Source: Dethiobacter sp. (GTDB lineage Bacteria > Bacillota > Dethiobacteria > DTU022 > UBA8154). Taken from it: DNA of 64,000 bases. The DNA lies in contig QZJM01000004.1 in assembly GCA_003605065.1 (NCBI GenBank), positions 1-64,000 of the forward strand, written 5' to 3'. Shown piece by piece: positions 48,979 through 60,819 of the stretch. A model generated the notes under the pieces. The model did not search any database. It was not told where the DNA came from and saw only the letters and a list, made by a program, of their open reading frames with translations. The position numbers were made by a program, and so were the translations under genes. Positions within the stretch are counted from its first letter, which is position 1. Every line of letters starts with the position of its first letter.

Positions 48979-50430
48979 TTGCGCATCTCCTGGTTGGAAA
49001 GGTTTCGTGAAGCGGCAAAATGGCTCTACCCTGGCCTGGGAGTAAAACGCTGGCTGCTGGTTGTGCTGGCGGGGTTGCTTGTTTTTATGAGCGGTCTATT
49101 TTTCTTTTGGACGCAGGGGATTATCTACCAAAATAAAGTCAGGCTGATGCTGGAATTTTTATCCAGCATTTCTCCTCATCCCGTTTGGAGTTTCCTGCTG
49201 CTGGTGTCAGGTATATTATTGCTCTTCTGGGGATTGCAGCAAATGGGAAATGCCATTGCCAGCATCCTGCTGCCTCATCACGGCAGGCGGCTGGTAGAAA
49301 AATTATATTCCAGGCGCTATCTGGAAAAAGGTCCTAAAATTGTGGCCCTTGGGGGTGGTACGGGGCTCTCTGTGTTGATCAGGGGCTTAAAGGAATATAC
49401 ATCTAATATAACAGCCGTTGTAACCGTTACCGATGATGGAGGCAGTTCCGGGCGGCTCAGGGACGAAATGGGTATACTACCTCCCGGAGACATGCGTAAC
49501 TGTTTTTTGGCCCTGGCGGATACAGAGCCTCTCCTGGAACAACTTTTCCAGTACCGGTTTAAAGGGTGCGAAGGCCTGGAAGGCCACAGCTTCGGTAATT
49601 TATTTATTGCCGCTATGACGGAGATGATGGGTTTTAACCGGGCTATCCGGGAATTCAGCAAAGTACTGGCCATAAGGGGAACAGTATTACCTGTTACACT
49701 GGAACAAGTTACCCTTAAAGCAAGATTTGCTGATGGCAGCAACATGGAGGGCGAGACCAATATAGTTAAGCAGGGGAAAGCTATTGAAAATATTTCTCTA
49801 AACCCCCCGGACTGCACTCCCCTTGCGGAGGTTATCAGCGCCATTAAAGAAGCAGATGCGGTCATCCTGGGTCCGGGAAGCCTGTACACCAGTGTCCTTC
49901 CTAATCTTCTCGTGCCAGGTGTTATAGAAGCGATCAGAGCATCCGGTGCTCTCTGTCTTTATGTATGCAACATCATGACCCAACCCGGTGAAACAGAAGG
50001 CTTTAGTGCCTCCCGCCACCTGGATGTTCTCCGCAAACACGGCTGCTTGGAAATAATTGATGGCATTATTGTAAACAGTGCGCACGATTTTCCCTCCTCG
50101 CTGGTGCAAAAATATCAAAGGGAAGGTGCTGAAGTGGTAGCAATAGACTACCCGGTCCTTACACGGTTGAATATACAAATAATTGAAGCGCCCTTGCTTA
50201 ATGGCAGCGAGCTTGCACGCCATGATAGTAAAAAGCTGGCTGCTCTGATCATAAACAAACTGGTGGAGCGGGAAACGGGCCTGGAAGGGCTCTGGGCCTA
50301 TACCTTTATCAGCTTGAACGGAAATTTCCGTCGTGCCAAAAAAGAGATGGGTGATTATACCTGCAGTCCCTTTCCTTTCTCCCATAAAAAACTGCAGCGT
50401 TTTTTTCAAAGTACTTTTCGCAAGGTTTAA
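48979..50430 (+). CDS. Gluconeogenesis factor GlmR/YvcK-family with N-terminal membrane segment
   Basis: 483 aa; ALGGGTGLSVLIRGLKEYTSNITAVVTVTDDGGSSGRLR, GPGSLYTSVLPNLLVPG, two N-terminal TM helices. Confidence 0.96.
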   Translation: MRISWLERFREAAKWLYPGLGVKRWLLVVLAGLLVFMSGLFFFWTQGIIYQNKVRLMLEFLSSISPHPVWSFLLLVSGILLLFWGLQQMGNAIASILLPHHGRRLVEKLYSRRYLEKGPKIVALGGGTGLSVLIRGLKEYTSNITAVVTVTDDGGSSGRLRDEMGILPPGDMRNCFLALADTEPLLEQLFQYRFKGCEGLEGHSFGNLFIAAMTEMMGFNRAIREFSKVLAIRGTVLPVTLEQVTLKARFADGSNMEGETNIVKQGKAIENISLNPPDCTPLAEVISAIKEADAVILGPGSLYTSVLPNLLVPGVIEAIRASGALCLYVCNIMTQPGETEGFSASRHLDVLRKHGCLEIIDGIIVNSAHDFPSSLVQKYQREGAEVVAIDYPVLTRLNIQIIEAPLLNGSELARHDSKKLAALIINKLVERETGLEGLWAYTFISLNGNFRRAKKEMGDYTCSPFPFSHKKLQRFFQSTFRKV

Positions 50431-50452
50431 ATTTACAGGGAGTGAATAATAA

Positions 50453-51451
50453 ATGACCTCTTTCTCCCGCCAGGTAAAGAATGAGCTGGTAAGATATCCT
50501 TTTACAAGGCGTTGCTGTGCCCTTGCCGAACTGAGAGCTTTCATGCAAATGAACGGAAAATTGACCATCAGCCAAAAAACGGTGTCGATAGCAATGCAAA
50601 CCCAGAGTGCTTCTATAGCACGGCGCCTGTTTTTACTTTTTAAATTTTGTTTCGAGGTCTCACCGGAAATTCTTTTCTGCCGGAGAAAACAGCTGCAAAA
50701 AAACAGCACTTTTGTTTTAAGAGTACCGGAAAAAAACGACTCCTTTAAGGTTCTCCAGGAACTGGGTTTTTTTACAGCGAACACTGAAAACCATAAACCG
50801 GTTGTAAAATTTCTTTTACAGAACCGGCTTACAGAAAGCGGCCTAAAAGAAAAATGCTGCCGGCGGGCATATTTAAGGGGAAGTTTTCTGGCCAGCGGTT
50901 CGTTAAATAACCCCAGTACGCCCTATCATTTGGAGATTGTTGCTCCTTATCACAGTTACGCACAACTGATAAAAAATATCCTGGCCTCCTTTAATCTTGA
51001 AGCACGTTATTTTCAGAGAAAAGACGACTTTGTTATCTATTTGAAAGGTGCGGAAGAAATAGGGGAATTTTTAAGAATTGTATCTGCACATAATGCCTTG
51101 CTGAATTTCGAAAATATCAGGATTGTAAAGGGCGTAAGAAACAGGATTAATCGCCTGGTAAACTGTGAAACAGCCAACCTGACTAAAACAGTTTTTGCCT
51201 CCCAGGAGCAGATAAGCAATATAAGGCTTATTGAAGAAGCAATGGGGTTAAAAAACATCCCTCCTTCCCTGGGTCAGGTTGCCCTGCTGCGCCTTCGCTT
51301 TCCCGAAGCAACTTTTCAGGAATTAGGAGAAATGGCTGCCCCGCCTTTAAGCAAATCCAGCATTAACCACCGCCTGCGGCGGATTAATGCCCTGGCACGA
51401 AAAATTAAAGAGAACAGCGGCCTTAAAGAAAAACCCGGTCCGGAACAATAG
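50453..51451 (+). CDS. whiA: DNA-binding protein WhiA
   Basis: 332 aa; RRAYLRGSFLASGSLNNPSTPYHLEI (LAGLIDADG-like) and C-terminal HTH LGEMAAPPLSKSSINHRLRRI. Confidence 0.97.
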   Translation: MTSFSRQVKNELVRYPFTRRCCALAELRAFMQMNGKLTISQKTVSIAMQTQSASIARRLFLLFKFCFEVSPEILFCRRKQLQKNSTFVLRVPEKNDSFKVLQELGFFTANTENHKPVVKFLLQNRLTESGLKEKCCRRAYLRGSFLASGSLNNPSTPYHLEIVAPYHSYAQLIKNILASFNLEARYFQRKDDFVIYLKGAEEIGEFLRIVSAHNALLNFENIRIVKGVRNRINRLVNCETANLTKTVFASQEQISNIRLIEEAMGLKNIPPSLGQVALLRLRFPEATFQELGEMAAPPLSKSSINHRLRRINALARKIKENSGLKEKPGPEQ

Positions 51452-51553
51452 TTTTTTTAAAAAGCAGGGTTTTTTCAACAATATGTCGAATAAAAATATT
51501 TTAACAGGAAACGGTTTTAACTTAAACTTAAAACAATTTGGCAGGTTATTCAT

Positions 51554-52957
51554 ATGGTTATGAATTTTGAATTAAAAATCGAACAGTCCCAAAAAATTGT
51601 TATGACTTTGGAATTGCAGCAGGCCATTGCCCTATTGCAATTGTCGGCGCTGGAATTGTTGGATTATATTCAGGAAGAAGTTATAAATAACCCGGTACTG
51701 GAGATTCAGGAAAAGGAAGAAAATGATTTTGAAACAGAAAAAACAAGTGATAATAATCCATCCAATCCTCCGGAAAACGGTTCTTTCGAATGGGAGGAGT
51801 ACTTTAACGAATTTGAGCCTTTTTATAGCAGGGATAAAATAGAATTCCATAAAAGTACAGCCGCTTCTTCCCTTGATTACTTTGCCTGCCAGGAAAAGAA
51901 CCTTCAGGAACACCTTACTTTTCAACTCAAAATGTCTCTGGTAAGCGGTAAGAAGTATCTTATTGGGGAATACCTCATCGGAAATTTGGATTCCAATGGC
52001 TACTTGCAGGGCGAAGTTACTGAACATGCCCGTTTTCTGGGAGTGGATGATGCTGAAATCCTGAAAGCCCTGGAACTGATCCAGACTTTCGAGCCCTGCG
52101 GGGTGGGGGCCAGAACTTTGCAGGAATGCCTGCTGCTCCAGCTTCGTGAGCACAAGGATGTTCATTCCTTTGCGAAGGCGGTTATTGAGGGATATTTGCC
52201 GGAGCTGGCCCGGGGCAGATACCGGGAAATTGCCCATAAGCTGGGGATCTCCATGAAAGAACTACAGGAAGCCGTTGACTTTATCCGAACACTTAATCCT
52301 AAACCCGGGGCCTATTTAAGCGGGGCCGGGGACGTAAGATATATCATTCCCGATGTGATTGTAGAAAAAGTCGAAGGTGAATATGTCATTATTATAAATG
52401 ATAATATTCCTCATCTTTTCATTAATCCCTTTTACCAGAACCTTGTGCGCTGCGGCTGTGAGGAGAGTGTGAACAGTTTTATTAAAAAACGGCTGGATAG
52501 TGCCCTGTGGCTGCTCAGGAGCATTGAGCAGAGGCGCCTGACCCTCTATAAGGTTACGGAACAGATCATAAAAATACAAAAACCTTTTTTGGAAAAAGGG
52601 ATTTACTTCCTTAAACCTTTAACCTTAAAAGATGTGGCTGATAAGATCGGTATTCACGAGTCCACTGTCAGTCGTGCTACAACCAACAAGTATGTGCAGA
52701 CTCCCAGGGGACTTTATTCTTTAAAATTCTTTTTTTCCAGCAGTATTGGCGGCTTAAAGGGTGAGGTATACTCCGCTTTGAGTATTAAAGCCCATCTGAA
52801 AGAATTAATTGAGGAAGAAAAACATAATTCTCCTTATAGTGACCAGCAAATAAAAGAACTGCTGGAGAAACGGGGCATACAGCTTTCCAGGAGAACAATA
52901 ACCAAATACCGTAAGGAAATGGGGATTCCTGCTTCCTCGCAGCGCCGCCGCATCTAG
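51554..52957 (+). CDS. rpoN: RNA polymerase sigma-54 factor
   Basis: 467 aa; N-terminal activator-binding Gln-rich region, C-terminal HESTVSRATTNKYVQTPRGLYSLKFFFSS and RPN-like RRTITKYRKEMGIPASSQRRR. Confidence 0.97.
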   Translation: MVMNFELKIEQSQKIVMTLELQQAIALLQLSALELLDYIQEEVINNPVLEIQEKEENDFETEKTSDNNPSNPPENGSFEWEEYFNEFEPFYSRDKIEFHKSTAASSLDYFACQEKNLQEHLTFQLKMSLVSGKKYLIGEYLIGNLDSNGYLQGEVTEHARFLGVDDAEILKALELIQTFEPCGVGARTLQECLLLQLREHKDVHSFAKAVIEGYLPELARGRYREIAHKLGISMKELQEAVDFIRTLNPKPGAYLSGAGDVRYIIPDVIVEKVEGEYVIIINDNIPHLFINPFYQNLVRCGCEESVNSFIKKRLDSALWLLRSIEQRRLTLYKVTEQIIKIQKPFLEKGIYFLKPLTLKDVADKIGIHESTVSRATTNKYVQTPRGLYSLKFFFSSSIGGLKGEVYSALSIKAHLKELIEEEKHNSPYSDQQIKELLEKRGIQLSRRTITKYRKEMGIPASSQRRRI

Positions 52958-52980
52958 TTTATTAAAAAAAATAAAATAAT

Positions 52981-53034
52981 AAAAAATGGGTCAAAAAAAT
53001 CCCGGGCGGGTCTTTTTTTGACCCATTTTTTATA
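52981..53034 (+). terminator. Rho-independent terminator after rpoN
   Basis: AAAAAATGGGTCAAAAAAA...TTTTTTTGACCCATTTTTT long inverted repeat. Confidence 0.85.
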
Positions 53035-53063
53035 GTATAATGTACTGGAAAGGAGGAATGTTA

Positions 53064-54122
53064 ATGACCCTGACCCCTGACCAGGAAAATTTATACCTCA
53101 TAGCTCCGGAGCTCCCCGAAATTCTCGTGCGTCGCTACCGTCTTTTACGTAAAATTTATTATTCTGCTCCCCTTGGTCGTCGCTCTCTGGCTGCCTATTT
53201 CCAGGTAGGAGAGAGAGTATTGCGCAGGGAGATAGAAATTTTACGGGATCAGGGTTTAATAGCTGTTGAGTCCAGGGGCATTACTCTTACTTCGGCCGGT
53301 GAATCCCTGGTAACGTCCATTACCCCTTCCCTTAAGTCTTTCCTGGGGTTGACGTTACTGGAGGAGAAACTTGTTAAATTATTAAAAGTAAAAGATGTAA
53401 CTGTTGTACCGGGGGATTTGGAAAGTGATGAAGTTGTCCTTTTGGAAATGGGCCGTGCTGCTACCAGGATATTAAGGGAATGTTTGAAGCCTGGTATTGT
53501 CCTGGCCGTTTCCGGGGGAACTTCCTGTGCTGCTGTTGCCGATATGCTCCCTGAAGCCCCGGCGCCTTCGGGGATTACAGTAGTTCCGGCCAGAGGCGGT
53601 CTTGGAGAAGTAGTTGATTACCAGGCTAATACCATTGCCGCCAGGGTGGCACAAAAGTTGAGAACTAATTACAGGCTGCTTCATCTTCCTGATTCCTTAA
53701 GCCAGGAAGCACTGCAAATGCTGCTCCGTGAGAAAAAAATTAAAGAGATACTGGATCTGATCAATTCGGCCAGCATTTTAATTCATGGGATTGGAACGGC
53801 TGAAGAAATGGCACGGCGCAGGGGTGCTGCCCCCGAGGAAATGGAAAGGTTGCGTGAACAAGGTGCTGTAGGGGAAGTTTTCGGGTTTTTTTACAACAGC
53901 AGGGGTGAGATCGTTGAACATATCCCCAGTCTTGGTCTTTATCTGGAGGATTTGGGCAACAGGGTGGAAAATGTAATTGTAGTGGCCGGGGGGCGCAGGA
54001 AGGCCAAAGCCATTGTCGCCGTAGTGGGAAACCACCCCCGGGATTTTTTAGTTTTGGACGAGGGAGCGGCAAAGAGGATTTTAGAGCTGTATTCAAGGAA
54101 AGGGGACACACCTCTTTTTTAA
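53064..54122 (+). CDS. cggR: Central glycolytic genes regulator CggR (SorC family)
   Basis: N-terminal HTH, SorC sugar-binding domain (VSGGTSCAAVADML, VVPARGGLGEVVDYQANTIAARVAQKL); directly upstream of gapA. Confidence 0.93.
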   Translation: MTLTPDQENLYLIAPELPEILVRRYRLLRKIYYSAPLGRRSLAAYFQVGERVLRREIEILRDQGLIAVESRGITLTSAGESLVTSITPSLKSFLGLTLLEEKLVKLLKVKDVTVVPGDLESDEVVLLEMGRAATRILRECLKPGIVLAVSGGTSCAAVADMLPEAPAPSGITVVPARGGLGEVVDYQANTIAARVAQKLRTNYRLLHLPDSLSQEALQMLLREKKIKEILDLINSASILIHGIGTAEEMARRRGAAPEEMERLREQGAVGEVFGFFYNSRGEIVEHIPSLGLYLEDLGNRVENVIVVAGGRRKAKAIVAVVGNHPRDFLVLDEGAAKRILELYSRKGDTPLF

Positions 54123-54220
54123 GGAAAGGGGACACACCTCTTTTTTAAGGAAAGGGGACACACCTCCTTCAGAGGAATGTCCCCATGGAATGTCCCCGAT
54201 GGAATGTCCCCGATGGAATG
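54095..54220 (+). repeat. Tandem repeats: ~3 x 26 bp AAGGAAAGGGGACACACCTCTTTTTT then 3 x ~14 bp (G)ATGGAATGTCCCC
   Basis: Directly visible; GGGGACA..CCTC arms are inverted relative to GAGGAATGTCCCC; first unit overlaps the cggR 3' end and stop. Confidence 0.95.
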
Positions 54221-54454
54221 CGGTAAACAATTTATCATCCTTTTAACAGGGGCTTTTAGGCCCTTAATTCTCAAGTTCTGGAGCGGCAAAACTTTTTCAG
54301 GCGATCGTGTGAACACCGATATTTTCGATGTTTAGAAGGGGTCATTTAAATATTCAACTTTATGGTTCTGGCTATGTCCAGGTTAGGTTAATTAAGATCT
54401 GCAAAACCGGATAAAAAATAATTTTGATGCTTATATTAAAGGAGGCAGAGTTTT

Positions 54455-55462
54455 ATGACTGTGAAAGTCGGGATTAACGGGTTTGGAAGAGTGGCCAAAT
54501 CTTGCCTGCGTGCTTCTTTTGCTCACCCCGATGTGGATGTTGTCGCTGTAAACAGTGTACGTGATCCTAAACTCCTGGCCCACTTGCTAACATATGATTC
54601 AGTTTACGGCATTTTTGATGCCCACGTAGAAGCACAGGGTCAGAGTTTACTTGTGAACGGGCAGCGGGTCCAAATCCTGGCACACAGGGATCCGTCCCTT
54701 TTGGCCTGGGGTGAAACAGGGGCCGAGATAGTGCTGGAGGCCACCGGGGCTTTTAACAAGCGGGAAGCTGCTGCGGGGCACTTTAAAGGCGGGGCTAAAA
54801 AAGTGATCATTACAGCACCCGGCAAACAAGTGGATGTAACGGTAGTTATGGGCGTAAACGAAGAGGATTACAATCCCGGGGAGCATCAGGTTATCTCCAA
54901 TGCCTCCTGTACGACCAACTGCCTGGCGGTCGTTGTCAGGGTTTTACAGGAAAAGATGGGTATAAAGCGTGCCTCTATGACCACGATCCATGCTTATACC
55001 AATGACCAGCGTATCCTGGATATCACTCACAATGATTATCGCCGGGCCAGGGCCGCAGGGGTTTCCATGATACCCACATCCACAGGAGCCGCCCGCAATA
55101 TCAGCCTGGTGCTGCCCGAATTACAGGGGAAAATAAACGGAGTAGCCATCAGGGTGCCTACATTTACTGTATCCCTGGTTGACCTGGTAGCTGAACTGGA
55201 AGTAGATGTAACTGCCGACGAGGTTAATGAGGCTTTTCTGGAAGCTTCCCGTGCTAAAATGAAGGGGTTTCTCGATGTTTCCTTTGAACCTCTGGTTTCC
55301 ATTGATTATAAGCAAAGTACATATTCCGCCGTTGTGGATGCTCTTTCGACTATGGTTGTGGGAGAAAAAATGGTTAAGGTTATGGCCTGGTACGATAATG
55401 AATGGGGGTATTCCCAGCGGGTCCTCGATCTGGCTGCCTATGTTGCCGCCAGGGGCCTGTAA
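54455..55462 (+). CDS. gap: Glyceraldehyde-3-phosphate dehydrogenase, type I
   Basis: 335 aa; VGINGFGRV, SNASCTTNCLAVVVRVL, WYDNEWGYSQRVLDL. Confidence 0.98.
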   Translation: MTVKVGINGFGRVAKSCLRASFAHPDVDVVAVNSVRDPKLLAHLLTYDSVYGIFDAHVEAQGQSLLVNGQRVQILAHRDPSLLAWGETGAEIVLEATGAFNKREAAAGHFKGGAKKVIITAPGKQVDVTVVMGVNEEDYNPGEHQVISNASCTTNCLAVVVRVLQEKMGIKRASMTTIHAYTNDQRILDITHNDYRRARAAGVSMIPTSTGAARNISLVLPELQGKINGVAIRVPTFTVSLVDLVAELEVDVTADEVNEAFLEASRAKMKGFLDVSFEPLVSIDYKQSTYSAVVDALSTMVVGEKMVKVMAWYDNEWGYSQRVLDLAAYVAARGL

Positions 55463-55489
55463 AAACTAATCCGGGGGTGCTATTAAACC

Positions 55490-56689
55490 TTGTCCAAATT
55501 AACTGTTAAGGATATTCCCGCAGAGGGAAAAAGAGTTTTTGTGCGGGTTGATTTTAATGTTCCCCTGTCACCGGAGGGGAGGGTCCTGGATGATACCAAA
55601 ATTCGCGCCTCTCTTCCTACCATCAGGTATCTCCTGGAAAAAGGGAGCAGGCTAATCCTGGCCTCCCATCTGGGACGCCCTAAAGGGAAGGTAGTGGAGG
55701 CTCTGCGTATGGATCCGGTTGCAGAGCGGCTGTCACGGCTCCTGGGCCGGGAGGTATTAAAAAGTAATACCGTAGTAGGAGAGGAAGTAGTAAGGGCTGT
55801 GGAAGCCTTAAAACCCGGTGATATTCTCCTGCTGGAGAATATAAGGTTTGAGGCCGGAGAAGAGAAAAATGACCCCCAGTTTGCCGCTGCTTTAGCCCGG
55901 CTGGCCGATTTTTATGTTAATGACGCTTTTGGTACCGCGCACCGGGCCCATGCTTCTACTAACGGCATCTCCCGTTTCCTGCCGGCAGTAGCCGGGCTGC
56001 TTATGGAGAAAGAAATTGTATACCTGTATAAAAGCAGGGAAAATCCTCCTTCGCCCCTTGTGGCCATCCTGGGCGGGAAAAAGGTTGCAGATAAAATCGG
56101 AGTTATACGGCATTTTATGGGCCATGCTGATAGTTTGCTTTTAGGAGGAGCAATGGCCAACACGTTCCTGAAAGCCAGGGGCTATGTTATGGGCAGCTCT
56201 TTTTATGAAGAAGATAAACTTGACCTTGCTAGGGAAATCCTGGAGGAGGCCCCCAAAAATCAGGCCAGGATTTATCTGCCTTCAGATGTAGTCATCGTAG
56301 AGGAACTTCGTGCCCGGAGCCCCTTTAAAGTTGTAAAAGCGGAGAATATACCGGAGGGGTGGAGTGCCGTAGATATCGGGCCGGAAACTGTGGATACCTT
56401 CCAAAAGGCTATTCATGGTGCTAAAATGATTATCTGGAACGGCCCTCTAGGTGCTTATGAGTTTCCTCCTTTCCATAAAGGGACAGAAATGGTCGCCAGG
56501 TCCATAGCAGCAGCAAAGGCCGAATCTATTGTAGGAGGAGGCGATATTGTCGCTGCCCTGGAAGAATTGGGTCTCTCTGATCAAATTACGCATCTTTCCA
56601 CCGGAGGAGGGGCCGTCCTGGAGTTCTGGGAAGGGAAGGAACTTCCCGGACTGACAGTTTTACAGGAGCACAGCTTAACTGGAATTTAA
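55490..56689 (+). CDS. pgk: Phosphoglycerate kinase
   Basis: 399 aa; RVDFNVPLSPEGRVLDDTKIRASLPTI, ASHLGRPKGK, VGGGDIVAALEELG. Confidence 0.98.
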   Translation: MSKLTVKDIPAEGKRVFVRVDFNVPLSPEGRVLDDTKIRASLPTIRYLLEKGSRLILASHLGRPKGKVVEALRMDPVAERLSRLLGREVLKSNTVVGEEVVRAVEALKPGDILLLENIRFEAGEEKNDPQFAAALARLADFYVNDAFGTAHRAHASTNGISRFLPAVAGLLMEKEIVYLYKSRENPPSPLVAILGGKKVADKIGVIRHFMGHADSLLLGGAMANTFLKARGYVMGSSFYEEDKLDLAREILEEAPKNQARIYLPSDVVIVEELRARSPFKVVKAENIPEGWSAVDIGPETVDTFQKAIHGAKMIIWNGPLGAYEFPPFHKGTEMVARSIAAAKAESIVGGGDIVAALEELGLSDQITHLSTGGGAVLEFWEGKELPGLTVLQEHSLTGI

Positions 56690-56716
56690 AATGCGTAGAT
56701 GAGGGTGAACAGGGTA

Positions 56717-57490
56717 ATGAGACAAACATTAATTGTCGCTAACTGGAAAATGTATAAGACCCTGGCAGAAGCAGAAGAATTTATGGAGCGTTTTACCGGT
56801 GAAATAGCGGGGGTTAGCGGTATCGAAACGGTAATTTGCGCCCCCTTTATTTCCCTGGCACGGCTTTCTGTTTTAATGGAAAGGACCACCCTGTTACTGG
56901 GGGCACAAAATATGCACTGGCAAAAAGAGGGAGCTTTCACCGGGGAAATCTCCCCTTTAATGTTAAGGGACTTAGGGATAAAATATGTTATTATCGGCCA
57001 CTCCGAAAGACGCCTGCATTTTAATGAAAGCAATTTGCTTATTAAAAGGAAGGTGGCTTCTGCCTTTAATTTTGGGCTTATTCCCATTCTTTGTGTGGGT
57101 GAAAATTGGGAGCAGCATAGTTCCCAGGAGACAGAAAAGGTTATTAAGGAACAGTTGTTTAGTGCCCTGGAAGGGTTTACCTTGGAAAATGAGTTCATGA
57201 CCAAAATGGTCCTGGCTTATGAACCGGTTTGGGCTATCGGTACGGGGACTGCCGCCCGTGGGGAGGAAGCTAATGCCGTAGCGGGCTTTATGCGCTCCCT
57301 GCTGCAGGAAAAATGGGGAGGAATTTCCGAAAAAGTGCGTATTCTTTACGGTGGCAGTGTAAATGCGGACAATATTACGGAATTTACCGGTAAAGAGGAT
57401 CTGGACGGTGCTTTGGTGGGCGGCAGCAGTTTGAATGTAGAAACCTTCGCCGGATTGCTCAAGGCTGTTTTTAACGAGAGGAGAGCTTGA
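56717..57490 (+). CDS. tpiA: Triosephosphate isomerase
   Basis: VANWKMYKTLAEA, IIGHSERRLHFNE, AYEPVWAIGTGTAA, ILYGGSVNADNITEF. Confidence 0.98.
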   Translation: MRQTLIVANWKMYKTLAEAEEFMERFTGEIAGVSGIETVICAPFISLARLSVLMERTTLLLGAQNMHWQKEGAFTGEISPLMLRDLGIKYVIIGHSERRLHFNESNLLIKRKVASAFNFGLIPILCVGENWEQHSSQETEKVIKEQLFSALEGFTLENEFMTKMVLAYEPVWAIGTGTAARGEEANAVAGFMRSLLQEKWGGISEKVRILYGGSVNADNITEFTGKEDLDGALVGGSSLNVETFAGLLKAVFNERRA

Positions 57491-57491
57491 T

Positions 57492-59033
57492 TTGCCAAAG
57501 GATGAAGGCCGTTTTCTGGTGCTTATTATTATGGACGGGTGGGGTTTGAAAGAGAGTGAAAGTGGAAACGCTATTTCCCTGGCGCATACTCCTAACGTGA
57601 ACGAGCTTTGTCGAAAATTTCCCTGGACACGTCTGGCTTCCAGTGGTGAAGCGGTAGGCTTACCGGAAAACCAGATGGGAAATTCAGAAGTTGGACATTT
57701 AAACCTTGGTGCGGGCCGCATCGTTTTTCAGGATATGCTTCGTATCAGCAACTCCATTGAAGATGGCAGTTTTTATAGGAACGAAGTTTTTTTAACTGTA
57801 CTGCAAAAAGTTAAGGAAAACAATTCCACGCTTCATCTCATGGGGTTATTGTCTGACGGTGGGGTACACAGCCACAATACCCACCTCTACGCCCTTCTAA
57901 ATCTTGCTAAAATTGCCGGACTGTCAAAAGTTAGTGTACATGCTATCCTGGATGGAAGAGATACGCCTCCCATGAGCGCGGCAAAATACCTGGAAGAACT
58001 GGAACGGGAAATTGCCAGCCTGGGAACAGGACAGGTGGCCAGTATAGCGGGGCGTTATTACAGCATGGATCGTGACCGGCGCTGGGACCGGACCGAAAAG
58101 GCCTATCGGGCTTATGTTTATGGCGAAGGAGAAAGGGCGGGCAGCAGCCTGGCAGCCCTGGGAGCAGCTTACCAGAGAGCAGAAACAGACGAGTTTGTTT
58201 CCCCCACGGTTATCTTAAACGAATACGGCCACCCCTCTTCATTAATCAATAACGGGGATGGGTTAATATTTTTCAACTTTCGTTCTGATCGGGCACGGCA
58301 GATAAGCAGGACTTTAGTGGACAAGGATTTTCAGGATTTTGCCCGGGGTGCAAGCCCCACTTTCCCCTATTATGTGTGTTTTACGGAATATGATCCCCGT
58401 TTAAAAGTACCGGTGGCCTTTCCTTCCGAATACCTGTCGGGTACTCTGGGAGAGGTTATTTCCAGGGCAGGATTCAAACAGCTCAGGGTTGCCGAAACGG
58501 AGAAATATGCTCATGTGACATATTTTTTTAACGGGGGCAGGGAAGAAGCCTATCCGGGGGAAGACAGGATTATGGTTCCTTCTCCCCGTGTTCCTACTTA
58601 CGATTTTAAACCGGAGATGAGCGCCCCGGAAGTTACCGATGAAGTTTTAAAAGCGCTGGGTACGGATAAATATATGCTTATTGTTGTTAATTATGCCAAT
58701 GCTGATATGGTCGGGCATACGGGTAAGCTGGAGGCGGCCATAAGAGCAGTGGAGGCGGTTGACAGGGAGATAGGCAGGGTAATTTCCAGGGTGTTACAAA
58801 AAGGGGGTATGGCCATCGTAACCTCAGATCACGGTAATGCAGAAAAAATGCTGGACGAGGAGGAAAAATATCATACGGCCCATACCAGCAATGACACCCC
58901 TTTTATCCTGGTATCGTCACAAACAGAATACAGCCTGCCCCTGCGGGGAAAGCTAGCTGATGTGGCCCCGACTATTTTAAAATTACTTTCACTGCCTGTT
59001 TCTTTGGAGATGAGCGGCTTATCCTTGATCTGA
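57492..59033 (+). CDS. gpmI: 2,3-bisphosphoglycerate-independent phosphoglycerate mutase
   Basis: 513 aa; LIIMDGWGLKESESGNAISLAHTPN, MGNSEVGHLNLGAGR, VTSDHGNAEKM. Confidence 0.98.
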   Translation: MPKDEGRFLVLIIMDGWGLKESESGNAISLAHTPNVNELCRKFPWTRLASSGEAVGLPENQMGNSEVGHLNLGAGRIVFQDMLRISNSIEDGSFYRNEVFLTVLQKVKENNSTLHLMGLLSDGGVHSHNTHLYALLNLAKIAGLSKVSVHAILDGRDTPPMSAAKYLEELEREIASLGTGQVASIAGRYYSMDRDRRWDRTEKAYRAYVYGEGERAGSSLAALGAAYQRAETDEFVSPTVILNEYGHPSSLINNGDGLIFFNFRSDRARQISRTLVDKDFQDFARGASPTFPYYVCFTEYDPRLKVPVAFPSEYLSGTLGEVISRAGFKQLRVAETEKYAHVTYFFNGGREEAYPGEDRIMVPSPRVPTYDFKPEMSAPEVTDEVLKALGTDKYMLIVVNYANADMVGHTGKLEAAIRAVEAVDREIGRVISRVLQKGGMAIVTSDHGNAEKMLDEEEKYHTAHTSNDTPFILVSSQTEYSLPLRGKLADVAPTILKLLSLPVSLEMSGLSLI

Positions 59034-59092
59034 GAGGCGAAATATTTCGCCCTGGAGAAAAACAATTTTTTAATTAACTTTTACCAGAGTGA

Positions 59093-60382
<1,290 letters not shown>

Positions 60383-60455
60383 GGATTACTTGTCAGCACC
60401 ATTTTATTATGGTAAAATAACCGTGGTGTTTTGCAGAGAATTTATTTAAGAGAAG

Positions 60456-60692
60456 GTGGGTATTTTGAGGTTAGCGCTGATTATTATTTATGTTGTGGTC
60501 TGTCTTTCTTTAATCGCTACCGTTTTGCTCCAATCCGGACGGAGTGCGGGGCTTTCCGGTGCCATAACCGGAGGGGCCCAGTCACTTTTTGGTAAGAAAA
60601 AGGGCATGGATGATTTACTGGGTCGTATTTCCACCGGTCTTGCTGTCGGATTTATGATCCTGGCCATTGTCCTAACCATCTTGGCCAGTTAA
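60456..60692 (+). CDS. secG: Preprotein translocase subunit SecG
   Basis: 78 aa; two TM, LLQSGRSAGLSGAITGGAQSLFGKKKGMDDLLGR. Confidence 0.95.
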   Translation: MGILRLALIIIYVVVCLSLIATVLLQSGRSAGLSGAITGGAQSLFGKKKGMDDLLGRISTGLAVGFMILAIVLTILAS

Positions 60693-60819
60693 TTTAAACA
60701 GACAAGGATTAAATACCGGAAGAAGGGAGGGGGTAAACAGGAGTATTATATTTTTAGAATATTTCTTAGAATCTTACTTAGACTTCTTGCTCAGGTTTAA
60801 AAAAAGGAGGAGGTAAAGA

